The notes below the pieces were generated by a model. That model was not told where the DNA came from. It ran no database searches and saw only the letters and a list, made by a program, of their open reading frames with translations. A program made the translations under genes and the position numbers. Source: Gallionellaceae bacterium UBA5126 (lineage in GTDB: Bacteria > Pseudomonadota > Gammaproteobacteria > Burkholderiales > Gallionellaceae). From it: a stretch of 34,291 nt of DNA. Of the stretch, positions 17,403-26,684 are shown in pieces (position 1 is the stretch's first letter; each line of letters starts with the position of its first letter). The stretch lies in contig DHYQ01000002.1 of assembly GCA_002414205.1 (NCBI GenBank), forward strand, positions 5,864 to 40,154. The letters run 5' to 3'.

Positions 17403-17416
17403 ACACCCAAAGGTGC
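17403..17416 (-). terminator. Weak hairpin downstream of tRNA-Leu
   Basis: On the minus strand CACC-TTTG-GGTG forms a short 4-bp stem followed by TTTTTATTTTTT. It lies about 11 bases past the tRNA 3' end and could end the tRNA transcript. The stem is short, so this is tentative. Confidence 0.45.
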
Positions 17417-17426
17417 CCAAAAATTT

Positions 17427-17513
17427 TGGTGCCGGGGGGGGGAATCGAACCCCCACGCCCTCTCGGGCACTGGATTTTGAGTCCAGCACGTCTACCAGTT
17501 CCATCACCCCGGC
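17427..17513 (-). tRNA. tRNA-Leu (anticodon CAA)
   Basis: An 87-base class II tRNA. The acceptor stem GCCGGGG / CCCCGGC is followed by A and an encoded CCA. The D-arm has the Leu-type GGAACTGGTAGAC. The anticodon arm is CTGGA-CTCAAAA-TCCAG with anticodon CAA (reads UUG). The long variable arm is TGCCCGAGAGGGCG-like, and the T-arm GGGGG-TTCGATT-CCCCC is intact. The nine consecutive G on the plus strand are the T-stem joined to the acceptor stem. Confidence 0.97.
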
Positions 17514-17591
17514 GAATCGAGCGGCATTATGCATAAACTTTATCAGTTTAGCAAGCAAATTCTACGCCAGAGATTTAACATGCCTCAAAAC

Positions 17592-17616
17592 AAAAAGCGG
17601 GCGAAACCCGCTTTTT
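17592..17616 (-). terminator. Rho-independent terminator of Lys/Ala-rich paralogue 2
   Basis: AAAAAGCGGG and CCCGCTTTTT form a perfect 10-bp stem with a 5-nt loop and a T tract, 15 bases past the stop codon at 17632. Confidence 0.9.
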
Positions 17617-17631
17617 GTTAGCCGTCATAAA

Positions 17632-17838
17632 TTACTTAGCGGCTTCTTCCTTCTTTTCTTCTTTCTTTTCAGCAGCCTTCTTGGCCTTCTTGGCCTTCTT
17701 GGCCTTCTTGGCAGGTGCAGGAGCAGCTTCGGCTGGCTTAGCAGCGTCAGCAGCAGCAGGCGCTGCGTCAGCAGCTACAGCGGAGAAAGAAACAGTTGCG
17801 AAAACAGCAGCGATCAGGGCGGACAGCAATTTGCTCAT
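17632..17838 (-). CDS. Small secreted Lys/Ala-rich protein (paralogue 2)
   Basis: A 68-residue protein. Its signal peptide MSKLLSALIAAVFATVSFSA differs from that of the 17131 gene at only two or three positions. The mature part starts near DAAPAAADAA and contains a KKAKKAKKAKKA tract and a C-terminal Glu/Lys segment (EKKEEKKEE). GGAG precedes the ATG by seven bases. The mixed acidic/basic tail separates it from its paralogue, whose tail is neutral. Like the paralogue it should be exported and disordered; function is unknown. The longer open frame upstream is not supported by a start signal. Confidence 0.8.
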   Translation of the reverse strand: MSKLLSALIAAVFATVSFSAVAADAAPAAADAAKPAEAAPAPAKKAKKAKKAKKAAEKKEEKKEEAAK

Positions 17839-18023
17839 GGTAGTCTCCAAATATTGTATTGATTCAAAAAGAATGACATTCAACATGTCGAGGCCTATAA
17901 CGCCAGCAATTTTGTTTGGTTGACATCTTTTGAGTTCTAACCAAAATTTAGTCCACCACGAAGATTTTGGAATCTGTTTTGCATCCTCTACAATCCAACT
18001 CCCAATCAATTTGTTGCTTCCCC

Positions 18024-19067
18024 ATGCGCACCGACCAATTCAATTTTGACCTTCCCGCCGAACTGATCGCCCAACACCCTCCGCTGCAACGCGGCGATAG
18101 TCGCTTGCTGCACGTCGCCACCCAGCATTTATACGATCGAATGTTTACAAACGTCGTCGATTTACTCCTACCCGGAGATGTACTGGTACTAAACGACACC
18201 AAAGTAATCAAGGCCCGCCTGTTTGGTCAAAAAGCCAGCGGTGGCAAGGTGGAAGTGTTAGTAGAACGCGTGCTGAATGCAAACGAAGTGCTCGCACAAG
18301 TGCGCGCCAGCCATGCCCCGAAGCCAGGAAGCCAACTCTTGCTGGCCGAGAAGTTGGTCGTTGAAATGTTGGAACGGCAAGGGGAATTTTTCCGCCTGCG
18401 TTTTCACAGCGAAGAAAACGTACTGGATTTATTGACTAAATACGGCGAACTGCCGCTACCGCCATATATTACGCACCAAGCCGACGATGCGGATGACCAG
18501 CGCTATCAAACGGTGTTTGCGCGTGAGGCTGGTGCGGTTGCGGCACCAACCGCCGGACTGCACTTTACGGAATCACTGCTGACAACATTGCGCAATCGGG
18601 GCGTCGAGATTTGTTACGTGACACTACATGTCGGTGCAGGCACATTCCAACCTGTGCGCAGCGAATACATTACACAACACCAAATGCACCACGAACGCTA
18701 TGTCGTACCGACCAGCACCGTGTCGGCGATTCAACAGGCCAAACGTGATGGCCGTCATGTAGTGGCGGTGGGAACAACCAGCCTGCGCGCACTGGAAAGT
18801 GCCGCTCGCAGCGGTGAATTGCAGGCTGGCAGCGGCGACACCGACATTTTCATTACCCCAGGCTATCGCTTTCAGGTGGTAGATCGACTACTCACCAACT
18901 TCCATCTACCACAATCCACCTTATTGATGCTGGTCTGTGCCTTTGGCGGCATGCACAACCTATTAACGGCTTATCAGCATGCCGTAACGCAACGCTATCG
19001 CTTTTTCAGCTATGGTGATGCGATGCTGATTGAGCGCGCATCGTTTTCGTCTTCCTCCCAGAGCTGA
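18024..19067 (+). CDS. queA: tRNA preQ1(34) S-adenosylmethionine ribosyltransferase-isomerase
   Basis: Transfers and rearranges the ribosyl group of SAM onto 7-aminomethyl-7-deazaguanine in tRNA to form epoxyqueuosine. The 347-residue product shows [12 protein letters not shown], the conserved [33 protein letters not shown] and [10 protein letters not shown] motifs, and ends in [13 protein letters not shown]. The ATG giving [11 protein letters not shown] matches the family start. Its last 58 bases overlap the 3' end of the outer-membrane factor gene on the other strand. No tgt gene is visible downstream, although queA-tgt adjacency is common. Confidence 0.97.
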   Translation: MRTDQFNFDLPAELIAQHPPLQRGDSRLLHVATQHLYDRMFTNVVDLLLPGDVLVLNDTKVIKARLFGQKASGGKVEVLVERVLNANEVLAQVRASHAPKPGSQLLLAEKLVVEMLERQGEFFRLRFHSEENVLDLLTKYGELPLPPYITHQADDADDQRYQTVFAREAGAVAAPTAGLHFTESLLTTLRNRGVEICYVTLHVGAGTFQPVRSEYITQHQMHHERYVVPTSTVSAIQQAKRDGRHVVAVGTTSLRALESAARSGELQAGSGDTDIFITPGYRFQVVDRLLTNFHLPQSTLLMLVCAFGGMHNLLTAYQHAVTQRYRFFSYGDAMLIERASFSSSSQS

Positions 19068-20281
19068 TGCGTATCCAGTAGCAGACGATAGCGCGCCTCA
19101 TTTGCGTCCAGGGCGGCGATTTGCTCCGCCAAGGAGGATTCCAGCGCCAAACGACGGGCTGTCAAGCTCTCGCTCAAACTGCTTTCTCCTTGTGCATACG
19201 CTTTAGAGACCATATCGGCATTACTGCGTATCGCAACCGCTGCATCGCGTGCTTGCTGCCACGTGTTAAAGCTGCGTACGGCTTGGGTATAGCCTCCTTG
19301 CACATCGCCTTCCAAGCGACGCTTCACAAAAGCGGCTTGATCGGCCGCCATGATGGCTTGCTGCTCCACTGCATCGGCGGTGGCACTACGCACACCAAAG
19401 GAAATCGGCACATTCACATATACCCCCAGCGTTCGCTCACTGCCCCCCAGATCACGACCCACACGGAATCCTAACGTGGGATCGGGCGTCGTATCGGCTC
19501 GACTACGTTGCGCCAACAATTGCTGTAAACGTGCCTGGGCATCTGTCATGGCTAATTCATCACTGTGCTGAAACACCAACGCTTGCCAATATGGCAGATT
19601 TTTAGCCAAGGATTGCGGCGACAGCCGTTGTACTTGTGTTGGCAAGTGCAGTCCAACAAATTGTCGCGTCAGATCATTTGCCGCCAGTTGCTCACGCATC
19701 TGGGCTTGTTGCAACGCTACGTGAGCTTGGGCGACTGCGGCCTTGGCTTGATTCAACTCCAAGCGTGGTGCATCGCCTTTTTTCAGCCGGATTTCGCTCA
19801 TATCCGCCTGTTTGCTCAAAATATCGACTTGCTGTTGCCACAAATCACTGGCAATACGCTCGCGTTGCCAAACAAACCAATTGCGTAACAAGAGGCGCGC
19901 GGCATCATGCCAAGCCGAACGCCGGGCAAATTCGGCATGCATCACCGCAGCCTCGCCGATTTGCGTATCAAGATCCACTTTATTCAACCAGCGCACCGGA
20001 CGTTGAATATCCACAAACCATTCACGTAGTTTTTCACGCGTCAGGATGACTTGGCGTTGTCCCGTGCCCACACTGACGTTGAATTCGTAATTACCACTAT
20101 TCCACTTGCGTTGGTTGGCATATTCCTGACGCAGAAAGCTGGCTGCATTCAATACCGTCACATGTTGCTGCAACGATTGCCGCACATCTGCCAATGGTGG
20201 TAAGTCCGCCTCCCCTGCCCCCTGTGCCGCGCACGCCACAAACAACAGCCCCAGTGCCCACTTTCCTCTGCAACGTTTCAT
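19010..20281 (-). CDS. Outer-membrane factor of an RND efflux system (CzcC/TolC type)
   Basis: A 423-residue outer-membrane efflux protein with a signal peptide (cleavage near AAQG, about residue 20). Long helical heptad regions include [21 protein letters not shown] and [13 protein letters not shown] sequence, as in OEP/TolC trimers. It should form the outer-membrane channel for the RND pump encoded upstream. Two starts are possible: an ATG overlapping the stop of the DUF3240 gene, or the chosen ATG four codons later with GGAGG five bases before it. It is the last gene of the operon, reversing the common C-B-A order. Its end runs into queA from the opposite strand. Confidence 0.85.
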   Translation of the reverse strand: MKRCRGKWALGLLFVACAAQGAGEADLPPLADVRQSLQQHVTVLNAASFLRQEYANQRKWNSGNYEFNVSVGTGQRQVILTREKLREWFVDIQRPVRWLNKVDLDTQIGEAAVMHAEFARRSAWHDAARLLLRNWFVWQRERIASDLWQQQVDILSKQADMSEIRLKKGDAPRLELNQAKAAVAQAHVALQQAQMREQLAANDLTRQFVGLHLPTQVQRLSPQSLAKNLPYWQALVFQHSDELAMTDAQARLQQLLAQRSRADTTPDPTLGFRVGRDLGGSERTLGVYVNVPISFGVRSATADAVEQQAIMAADQAAFVKRRLEGDVQGGYTQAVRSFNTWQQARDAAVAIRSNADMVSKAYAQGESSLSESLTARRLALESSLAEQIAALDANEARYRLLLDTHQLWEEDENDARSISIASP

Positions 20282-20292
20282 TACGCCCTCCA

Positions 20293-20604
20293 TCACGCCA
20301 ACCAACCAAAATCCAGCACCGGCGTAATCCAGTACGCAACATCCCGGTTAGCATCTTTCTGTTTCAAATGCGCAATCAACTCGCGCGCATCTTCGAGATT
20401 CATGACAATGACAATTTGCGTCCCCTGTGAACGTCCGCGCACTTGCTCCAACATACTGCGTAATTTTTCGCGCTGGCTACTTCCTTCAACACAGCTCAGG
20501 GAAAAACCGTGCACCCATTCTGGGTGCTCCAGCAAATGGTCTATCAATTCATCGGCCAAAGAACGATGCGCAATGATCGTCAAACTGCAATTCATAGACT
20601 TCAT
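20293..20604 (-). CDS. DUF3240 family protein
   Basis: A 103-residue cytoplasmic protein resembling DUF3240 (PII-like, ferredoxin-like fold). The N-terminal part reads LTIIAHRSLADELIDHLLEHPEW and the C-terminal part AYWITPVLDFGWL. Members accompany heavy-metal RND genes in betaproteobacteria. Its ATG overlaps the pump's stop codon (ATGA), so it is translationally coupled. By analogy with PII-like proteins it may modulate the pump, but no ligand-binding residues can be assigned with confidence. Confidence 0.82.
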   Translation of the reverse strand: MKSMNCSLTIIAHRSLADELIDHLLEHPEWVHGFSLSCVEGSSQREKLRSMLEQVRGRSQGTQIVIVMNLEDARELIAHLKQKDANRDVAYWITPVLDFGWLA

Positions 20605-23600
20605 TTTGCGCCTCCTTGACCAGGTTCAACACCGAAGCGGCGATATAAAATCGGCAATAAAAACAAGGTCAACACCGTTGAAGTTGCCAAACCACCAATG
20701 ACCACGATCGCCAATGGGCGCTGAATTTCCGACCCAGGCCCCGTGGCAAACAACACCGGCAACAAACCCCAAGCCGTGATACTGGCGGTCATCTGCACCG
20801 GGCGCAAGCGTCGCTTTGCGCCTTCATACACCACCTGCGCCAACGGCATGCCTTTTTCCAGCAATTGATTAAAGTAGGTCACCATGACCACCCCATTCAG
20901 CACGGCAATCCCCAGCAGGGCAATAAACCCAACTGAAGCTGGCACCGACATGTATTCGCCGCTGATCCACAAGGCCAGCACACCACCAATCAGCGCAAAT
21001 GGAATATTGGTCAGTACCAGCACTGACTGGCGCACCGAGCGAAAAGTGGCAAACAGCAGGAAGAAAATCATACCAATGGAAATGGGCACCACCACCGCCA
21101 GACGCGCTGCCGCACGCTGTTGGTTTTCAAACTGCCCGCCCCAAGTCAAGTGATAACCTGCGGGCAGTCCGAGTACACCGGGCTTGGCAACCGCCGCCTT
21201 GGCTTCGTCCACAAAACCCACCAAATCGCGGTCGCGCACATTGCTTTGCACCACCACCATGCGCTGCCCGCTTTCCCGATCCACCTTGACCGGGCCATCT
21301 ACCCGCTCCAGATGTGCCACTGCCGACAGTGGTACATTTTGTCCATTCGCCAGTGGCAAGGTCAGCGCAGCGAACAGCGCCGGAGAATATTGCACATCCG
21401 ACTGACCACGCATAATCAATGGGATACGGCGACCATTTTCAATCACGATCCCCAGATTTTGGCCTTCCACTTGGCTGCGTAGCGTGTTGCTGATCTCGTC
21501 CACACTCAACCCCAAGCGCCCCGCCGCCAAGCGATCAATGATCACACGGTAATACTGCACGCCGCTGTTCTTGACCGTGAACACGTCCTCGCTGCCCTTG
21601 ATGCCTTCCAAAACCTTGACCATTTTTTCAGCGGCGGCATTCAGCACATTCAGATCCGGGCCAAAAATTTTGATCGCCACATCCCCCCGTGCCCCGGTCA
21701 ACATTTCCGACACGCGCATGGCAATCGGCTGGGTAAAGCTATACTCGACGCCGGGGAAATCTTCCATCACCTTACGCACTTGATCGACGATGGCAGTTTT
21801 GTCCGCACTCTTCCATTCCTTCGGCGGCTTGAGCACCAAAAAAGTATCGGTTTCGTTCAGCCCCATGGGATCCAGCCCCAGTTCATCGGCCCCGGCGCGC
21901 GCCACAACGGCTTTGACATCAGGCACTTGCCGTAAAATCGCCTGTTGCACACGGGTATCAATATCCGCCGTTTGAGCCAAATTCACGGAAGGCAATTTGG
22001 ACAACTGCATAATCAAATCACCTTCGTCCATTTCCGGCATAAACGTCTTACCAACGAAGGTATACACCACGCCTGCCACCACCAGCATGCCCAATGCCGC
22101 CGAAATCACCAGCCGCTCGCGTTGCAGCGCTTTTTGCAGCAGGGGTTCATATACCCGCATGGACAAACGCACCAACCACGGATCATCGTGCGTCGCGGTT
22201 TTCAGCAGGAATGATGCCAGCATGGGCACCACTGTCAGCGACAAGACCAGCGACCCAGCCAGGGCAAAAACGATGGTCATGGCAACCGGAATGAATAACT
22301 TTCCTTCCAGCCCCTGCAAGGTCATCAGCGGCAGGAACACGATGATGATGATGGCCACCCCGGCAGACACTGGAATGATGACTTCCTTCACCGCACGGTA
22401 GATCAGATGCAAATGCGGCATATGCTCTTTGCGATGCGCCAAGTGATTGATGACGTTTTCCACCACCACCACGGCACCATCCACCAACATACCGATGGCG
22501 ATGGCCAAACCACCCAAACTCATTAGATTGGCCGACATACCGAACTGGTTCATCAGGATGAAGGTAATCAAGACCGCCATGGGCAAAGTCAGCGCCACCA
22601 CGACGGCAGCACGCCAATTCCCCAAGAACAACACCAGCAACACAATCACAAACAAAATGGCTTCTGTCAGCGCCTTGGACACGGTGCCGACGGCACGATC
22701 CACCAAGCTGCCACGATCGTAGAACACCTTGGTCGTCATACCTTGCGGCAAGCTCGGCGCCAACTCTGTCAATTTGTCATGCACTAGACCCACGACTTTC
22801 TGCGCATTGGCGCCACGCAAGCCCAGCACCAGACCTTCAACGGCCTCACCTTTCCCGTCCTTGGTGACGGTACCATAGCGCGTCAAGCTGCCAATACGCA
22901 CTTGGGCGACATCACTGACTCGAATCGGGCTACCGTTCGGGCTGGCAATCACAATGTTGCGTACATCTTGCAAGGAGCGAATATTCCCCTCCGCGCGTAC
23001 CAGCAAGGCCTCATCACCGTCATTAATCCGCCCAGCCCCATCATTACGATTGTTGGCTTGAACGGCATCTTGCAACATGACAAACGAAATGCCACGTGCC
23101 GCCAAAGCCGTATGATCCGGCACAATTTCAAAGCTACGTACCAAACCACCCAACGTGTTCACATCCGCAACCCCAGGCAGTGCGCGCAACGCCGGACGGA
23201 TAATCCAATCCAGCACCGTTCGTTTTTGCTCCAGGGTCACCCCCTCGCCTTCCACGGTAAACATGAACATTTCACCCAGCGGGGTCGTAATCGGCGCCAA
23301 GCCACCGGTTGCGCCGGGGGGCAAATCACGCAACACGTTGCCCAAGCGTTCTGCGACTTGTTGTCGCGCCCAGAAAATATCGACGCCATCATTAAAGTCG
23401 ATGGTGATGTCGGCGATGGCGTATTTGGAAGTGGAGCGCATGATGCGCTGATTGGGGATGCCTAGCATTTCCAGCTCTATCGGCATGACGATGCGCGACT
23501 CGACTTCTTCCGGGGTCATACCCGGCGCCTTCATAATCACTTTGACCTGAGTCGAAGACACGTCCGGGAAGGCGTCGATAGGCAAATCACGGAAGGCACT

Positions 23601-23684
23601 CAAACCGGCTCCGATAATCAGCAAGGCAATCACCATCACCAGCAAACGCTGGGTCAGGGAAAATTCAACCAGTTTCGCCAACAT
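20601..23684 (-). CDS. Heavy-metal efflux RND transporter (CzcA/CusA family)
   Basis: A 1027-residue inner-membrane proton antiporter with the usual 12-helix RND layout and two large periplasmic loops. Family signatures include DLPIDAFPDVSSTQVKV, PEEVESRIVMPIELEMLGIP and the TM4 segment AIGMLVDGAVVVVEN with the proton-relay aspartate. FMPEMDEGDLIMQL near the start of the second half is also typical of HME-RND pumps. Metal specificity cannot be assigned by eye; the TM4 Asp-Gly-Ala is closer to divalent-cation types than to the Cus Asp-Ala-Ala type. The ATG overlaps the adaptor's stop (TGATG); a GTG one codon earlier is in frame. A G-rich ribosome site lies upstream. Confidence 0.95.
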   Translation of the reverse strand: MLAKLVEFSLTQRLLVMVIALLIIGAGLSAFRDLPIDAFPDVSSTQVKVIMKAPGMTPEEVESRIVMPIELEMLGIPNQRIMRSTSKYAIADITIDFNDGVDIFWARQQVAERLGNVLRDLPPGATGGLAPITTPLGEMFMFTVEGEGVTLEQKRTVLDWIIRPALRALPGVADVNTLGGLVRSFEIVPDHTALAARGISFVMLQDAVQANNRNDGAGRINDGDEALLVRAEGNIRSLQDVRNIVIASPNGSPIRVSDVAQVRIGSLTRYGTVTKDGKGEAVEGLVLGLRGANAQKVVGLVHDKLTELAPSLPQGMTTKVFYDRGSLVDRAVGTVSKALTEAILFVIVLLVLFLGNWRAAVVVALTLPMAVLITFILMNQFGMSANLMSLGGLAIAIGMLVDGAVVVVENVINHLAHRKEHMPHLHLIYRAVKEVIIPVSAGVAIIIIVFLPLMTLQGLEGKLFIPVAMTIVFALAGSLVLSLTVVPMLASFLLKTATHDDPWLVRLSMRVYEPLLQKALQRERLVISAALGMLVVAGVVYTFVGKTFMPEMDEGDLIMQLSKLPSVNLAQTADIDTRVQQAILRQVPDVKAVVARAGADELGLDPMGLNETDTFLVLKPPKEWKSADKTAIVDQVRKVMEDFPGVEYSFTQPIAMRVSEMLTGARGDVAIKIFGPDLNVLNAAAEKMVKVLEGIKGSEDVFTVKNSGVQYYRVIIDRLAAGRLGLSVDEISNTLRSQVEGQNLGIVIENGRRIPLIMRGQSDVQYSPALFAALTLPLANGQNVPLSAVAHLERVDGPVKVDRESGQRMVVVQSNVRDRDLVGFVDEAKAAVAKPGVLGLPAGYHLTWGGQFENQQRAAARLAVVVPISIGMIFFLLFATFRSVRQSVLVLTNIPFALIGGVLALWISGEYMSVPASVGFIALLGIAVLNGVVMVTYFNQLLEKGMPLAQVVYEGAKRRLRPVQMTASITAWGLLPVLFATGPGSEIQRPLAIVVIGGLATSTVLTLFLLPILYRRFGVEPGQGGAK

Positions 23685-24775
23685 CACTCGCCCCCGCCCA
23701 GACCCATCATCTTGGCTTTCAGCGCTGACACGCCACGCACCACGATTTTTTCATCCCCGCGTAAATCCCCGCTAATCACACTGTCATGAGCGCCTTCACT
23801 CAACACCGTGACATTTTTGGCATGAAAACCTTTATTGCTGGCCGTAAATACCAGCGTTTTACCATTGAGGCGCACCAGCGCTGAATTGGGTACCTCCCAC
23901 TGCGCTCGCTCCCCCTGCGCCGTCGCAATGCTGGCTTCGACAAACTGATTCGGGCGCAAATTTGCCGCGCCTTCGGTAATGATACCGCGCAGCAAAATGC
24001 TCTGATTACTACCAATCAAGCTACGCCCAATCGCAATCAGCTTGCCGCGCGCATGAAAATCAGGAATGGAAATGTCCGCACCCACTTTCAAATCGCGCAC
24101 TTGACCCAGCGGTGCCTGAATTTCCAATGCCAGCGGATCGAGCTTGGCAATTTTGAACAACGGAATCGCCGCATCCAGACGCTGACCGGCAGAGGCAAAT
24201 TTTTCCAGCACCACACCGTCCAGCGGCGCCACGACATTCAGGGTGGCGCTCAAGTTATGCCCGCTTTGCAACTGACTAATTGCCCCTTCCGACATCCCCG
24301 CAACCCGCAGCATCTGTTTGCGCTCCGCCAACGCAGCTTGTGCTTCCAATGCAGCGCTACGGGTGGCACGGTAGCGGCTTTCCGCAATGATGCCGTCTTT
24401 CCACAAGCCCTCGTCACGCTGCAAATTTTCCTTGGCCAATTGCTGCTGCACTGTGGCTTGCAGCAGGCCGCGCTGCGCTTCCGCCAGCGCCGGACTTTGT
24501 AACCGCGCAATCACTTGCCCCCGGCGTACACTATCCCCCACACCAACTAAAGTTTGCTCCAATAGTGCCGGCAACGGTGTACTAACCACCGCTAACTGGC
24601 TACCCGGCACCACCACTTGCGCAGGCAAACCAGACACTTCCCCGGAGCGCTTGGCAGGCAAGGCAATCGAACTAATTCCCAACATCTTGATTTGTTGGGC
24701 AGAAAGAACAACTTCATCGCCAGCCCAAGCAGCATTCAGCATTAAAAAAGACAGCAAAACAGCGCGAATTGTCAT
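23684..24775 (-). CDS. RND periplasmic adaptor (membrane fusion protein, CzcB type)
   Basis: A 363-residue periplasmic adaptor with a signal peptide (MTIRAVLLSFLMLNAAWA). A lipoyl/barrel-sandwich half-motif (VGVGDSVRRGQVIARL) precedes a helical hairpin of about 100 residues. The second half-motif LNVVAPLDGVVLEKFASAGQRLD and a beta-barrel domain follow. It links the pump to the outer-membrane factor. There is no N-terminal His-rich or HMA metal-binding extension. AGGAG lies about seven bases before the ATG. The stop overlaps the pump's start. Confidence 0.92.
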   Translation of the reverse strand: MTIRAVLLSFLMLNAAWAGDEVVLSAQQIKMLGISSIALPAKRSGEVSGLPAQVVVPGSQLAVVSTPLPALLEQTLVGVGDSVRRGQVIARLQSPALAEAQRGLLQATVQQQLAKENLQRDEGLWKDGIIAESRYRATRSAALEAQAALAERKQMLRVAGMSEGAISQLQSGHNLSATLNVVAPLDGVVLEKFASAGQRLDAAIPLFKIAKLDPLALEIQAPLGQVRDLKVGADISIPDFHARGKLIAIGRSLIGSNQSILLRGIITEGAANLRPNQFVEASIATAQGERAQWEVPNSALVRLNGKTLVFTASNKGFHAKNVTVLSEGAHDSVISGDLRGDEKIVVRGVSALKAKMMGLGGGE

Positions 24776-24814
24776 GAAGCAATCTCCTGAAACAATTGAA
24801 AAACAACGGCTTAA

Positions 24815-25141
24815 CTACATCTGGCCTGTGATGACAGGAGGTGCATGTGACCAAGAGGGCGGATGATACGTGGAATAGGGAGAAAATGCTGCCATCGGCG
24901 CAATCGGCACCGCAGCGCGGTGTACGACAAAATGCCGCATGCGGGAGGGGTGTGTATCACAGATGGCTAGACAATCGGAGGCCATTTTGCGCAAGGCAGG
25001 TGTGACGATCTGCGCACACACCCGACTACAATGCGCATCACCTTCACCATACGGCGACCACGGCTCCGCTTGGGCCAGCGTCCAATAGCCGGACACCAGC
25101 AAACTCAGCAGCGATAAAATAATCAGGGCAACACGTTTCAT
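24815..25141 (-). CDS. Small secreted twin-CX3C protein at the head of the efflux operon
   Basis: A 108-residue protein. The signal peptide or N-terminal helix covers residues 1-24 (ending LAQA). The mature part carries two CX3C motifs, Cys38/Cys42 (CSRVC) and Cys57/Cys61 (CLAIC), separated by 14 residues, and is otherwise helical. The tail is rich in Pro, His, Ser and Tyr. Twin CX3C spacing suggests a disulfide-stapled helical hairpin or a metal-binding site. It is 39 bases upstream of the adaptor gene, so probably first in the operon. It may be a periplasmic metal sensor or chaperone, which is inference. The start is uncertain: an in-frame ATG seven codons earlier exists and neither has a clear ribosome site. 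Confidence 0.65.
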   Translation of the reverse strand: MKRVALIILSLLSLLVSGYWTLAQAEPWSPYGEGDAHCSRVCAQIVTPALRKMASDCLAICDTHPSRMRHFVVHRAAVPIAPMAAFSPYSTYHPPSWSHAPPVITGQM

Positions 25142-25403
25142 AACGGAATGATTTGCACGCATTTCATATGCGGGACACAAGGACATTGAGTTTAACAATA
25201 AGTTCCAATATGACCAAATTTCCCACTCAACTGCTCAAAAAGCGCCTCGCAAAAAACAGCCTAAAAACAGGGTTAATTTTTTATCCTTTGAAATCATCTT
25301 ATTAAAATCAGGCGATACAAAAGATTTTTTTGGCGTGATAATTGCTCAAAGTGGTTTTTGCAAGTTTTCGTCATATCCACCCAATCGTCCAACAGGAAAC
25401 ATC
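25142..25403. promoter_or_regulatory. Divergent intergenic region between the efflux operon and the protease gene
   Basis: About 260 bases separate the minus-strand efflux operon from the plus-strand protease set, so both promoters should be here. The stretch from about 25260 to 25340 is AT-rich (GGTTAATTTTTTATCC, CATCTTATTAAAATCAG) and suits promoter elements. No hexamer pair with proper spacing stood out, and no metal-regulator operator or palindrome was recognised. Confidence 0.4.
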
Positions 25404-26684
25404 ATGAAACGCTTCTTCTACCTTATCGCCTGCATGGTTTTGTCTTCAGGCATGCTGTTGGACGCGTTTGCCATGCCATCGCAACCTCCCTCGTCCAAGG
25501 TAATCTTTGAGCGCGTGAAACATTCCGTCGTGCAAATTCGCACCTTGCTGAAAGGTTCTCAATCACAAAGCTCCATAGGCTCAGGATTTTACGTATCCGC
25601 TGACGGCCTGATTATCAGCAACTACCATGTCGTTTCCAGCCATGCATTGCAACCGGAAACCTACACCATGGAATATGTCGATAGCCAGGGGGCGCATGGC
25701 ACCCTGCGCTTACTGGCGATTGATGTGCTGCATGATCTGGCCCTACTGCAACGTGACGGGCAGCACTTGCCGGGCTTATCTTTACAGAGTGCCAGCCCGG
25801 CACAAGGCGAAACCCTGCATTCGCTTGGCAACCCAAATGACTTGGGCCTGTCCATCGTCACCGGCGTCAATAACGGCCTGCGTGAACATTCCTTTTACGA
25901 AGCCATGCACTTCACCGGCGCGCTCAACCCAGGCATGAGCGGAGGCCCGGTCGTCAATCAAGCCAATGAAGTGGTCGGCATCAACGAAGCCACCATGGGA
26001 CAATCCCGCAGCTTTCTCGTGCCGGCAAAATTTGCCGTCGAATTATTGACGCACTGGCAACAACACCCAGTCATCCCGCCAAAATTTCGCCCGGAAATTG
26101 CCCGCCAATTAAAACAACACTCTGCCACCCTGACCAAACGTCTGACCAGCAAGCCTTTCCCGGTACAAATCGACGCAGGCTATGCCATCCCGGATACACC
26201 GGATCCCTATATCCGCTGTTGGGCCAACGAATTCAACGAACCCAAGGTTTTCTATCAAATGCGCACCTATCGCTGCTCTGGCCGGGCGGGCGTTTTTGTT
26301 GAAGATGACATTAGCTTGGGCCAGGTGTCGTTTAGCAGTCAGCTCTATCAGACCAGCAAACTAGATTTTTGGCGCTTTGGCCGAGTGTTGGAGCGAAATT
26401 ACGGCACGTTGGGCGACGGCAATTTTGATGGCCCGGATGATTATGTCAGCAACTATGCTTGCCAAGACTCAATGTTGAATTTGCAAGGCTTACGCGCCAA
26501 AGTGGCCTTATGCACCCGCGCCTATCGTAAATTACCCGGTTTGTACGACATTTACCTGAAGCTGGTTACGCTGGAGCACCAGCAGGATGCGTTGGTGTCC
26601 AAGCTGGATTTGGTCGGGGTCACGTATGAAGATGGTATGCATATTGTTCAAGCCTATCTGGGAGTCTTCAAATGGAAAAAATAG
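25404..26684 (+). CDS. Secreted trypsin-like (S1C) serine protease
   Basis: A 426-residue exported protein with signal peptide (MKRFFYLIACMVLSSGMLLD, cleavage near AFA). The protease domain is of the Deg/HtrA-like type, with catalytic His75 (ISNYHVVSS), Asp111 (DVLHDLALL) and Ser179 (NPGMSGGPVV). No PDZ domain follows. The C-terminal 180 residues hold cysteines in IRCWAN, TYRCSG, NYACQD and ALCTRA (possibly two disulfides) and match no domain I recognise. The ATG with AGGAAA is chosen over the longer frame. It overlaps the next gene by 13 bases, so the two are co-translated. It probably acts in the periplasm. Confidence 0.88.
   Translation: MKRFFYLIACMVLSSGMLLDAFAMPSQPPSSKVIFERVKHSVVQIRTLLKGSQSQSSIGSGFYVSADGLIISNYHVVSSHALQPETYTMEYVDSQGAHGTLRLLAIDVLHDLALLQRDGQHLPGLSLQSASPAQGETLHSLGNPNDLGLSIVTGVNNGLREHSFYEAMHFTGALNPGMSGGPVVNQANEVVGINEATMGQSRSFLVPAKFAVELLTHWQQHPVIPPKFRPEIARQLKQHSATLTKRLTSKPFPVQIDAGYAIPDTPDPYIRCWANEFNEPKVFYQMRTYRCSGRAGVFVEDDISLGQVSFSSQLYQTSKLDFWRFGRVLERNYGTLGDGNFDGPDDYVSNYACQDSMLNLQGLRAKVALCTRAYRKLPGLYDIYLKLVTLEHQQDALVSKLDLVGVTYEDGMHIVQAYLGVFKWKK

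Noticed and set aside
17431..17454. Run of nine G followed by a C run, as a possible G-quadruplex or assembly artefact
   Set aside because: It is exactly the T-stem joined to the acceptor stem of tRNA-Leu, with all pairs satisfied.
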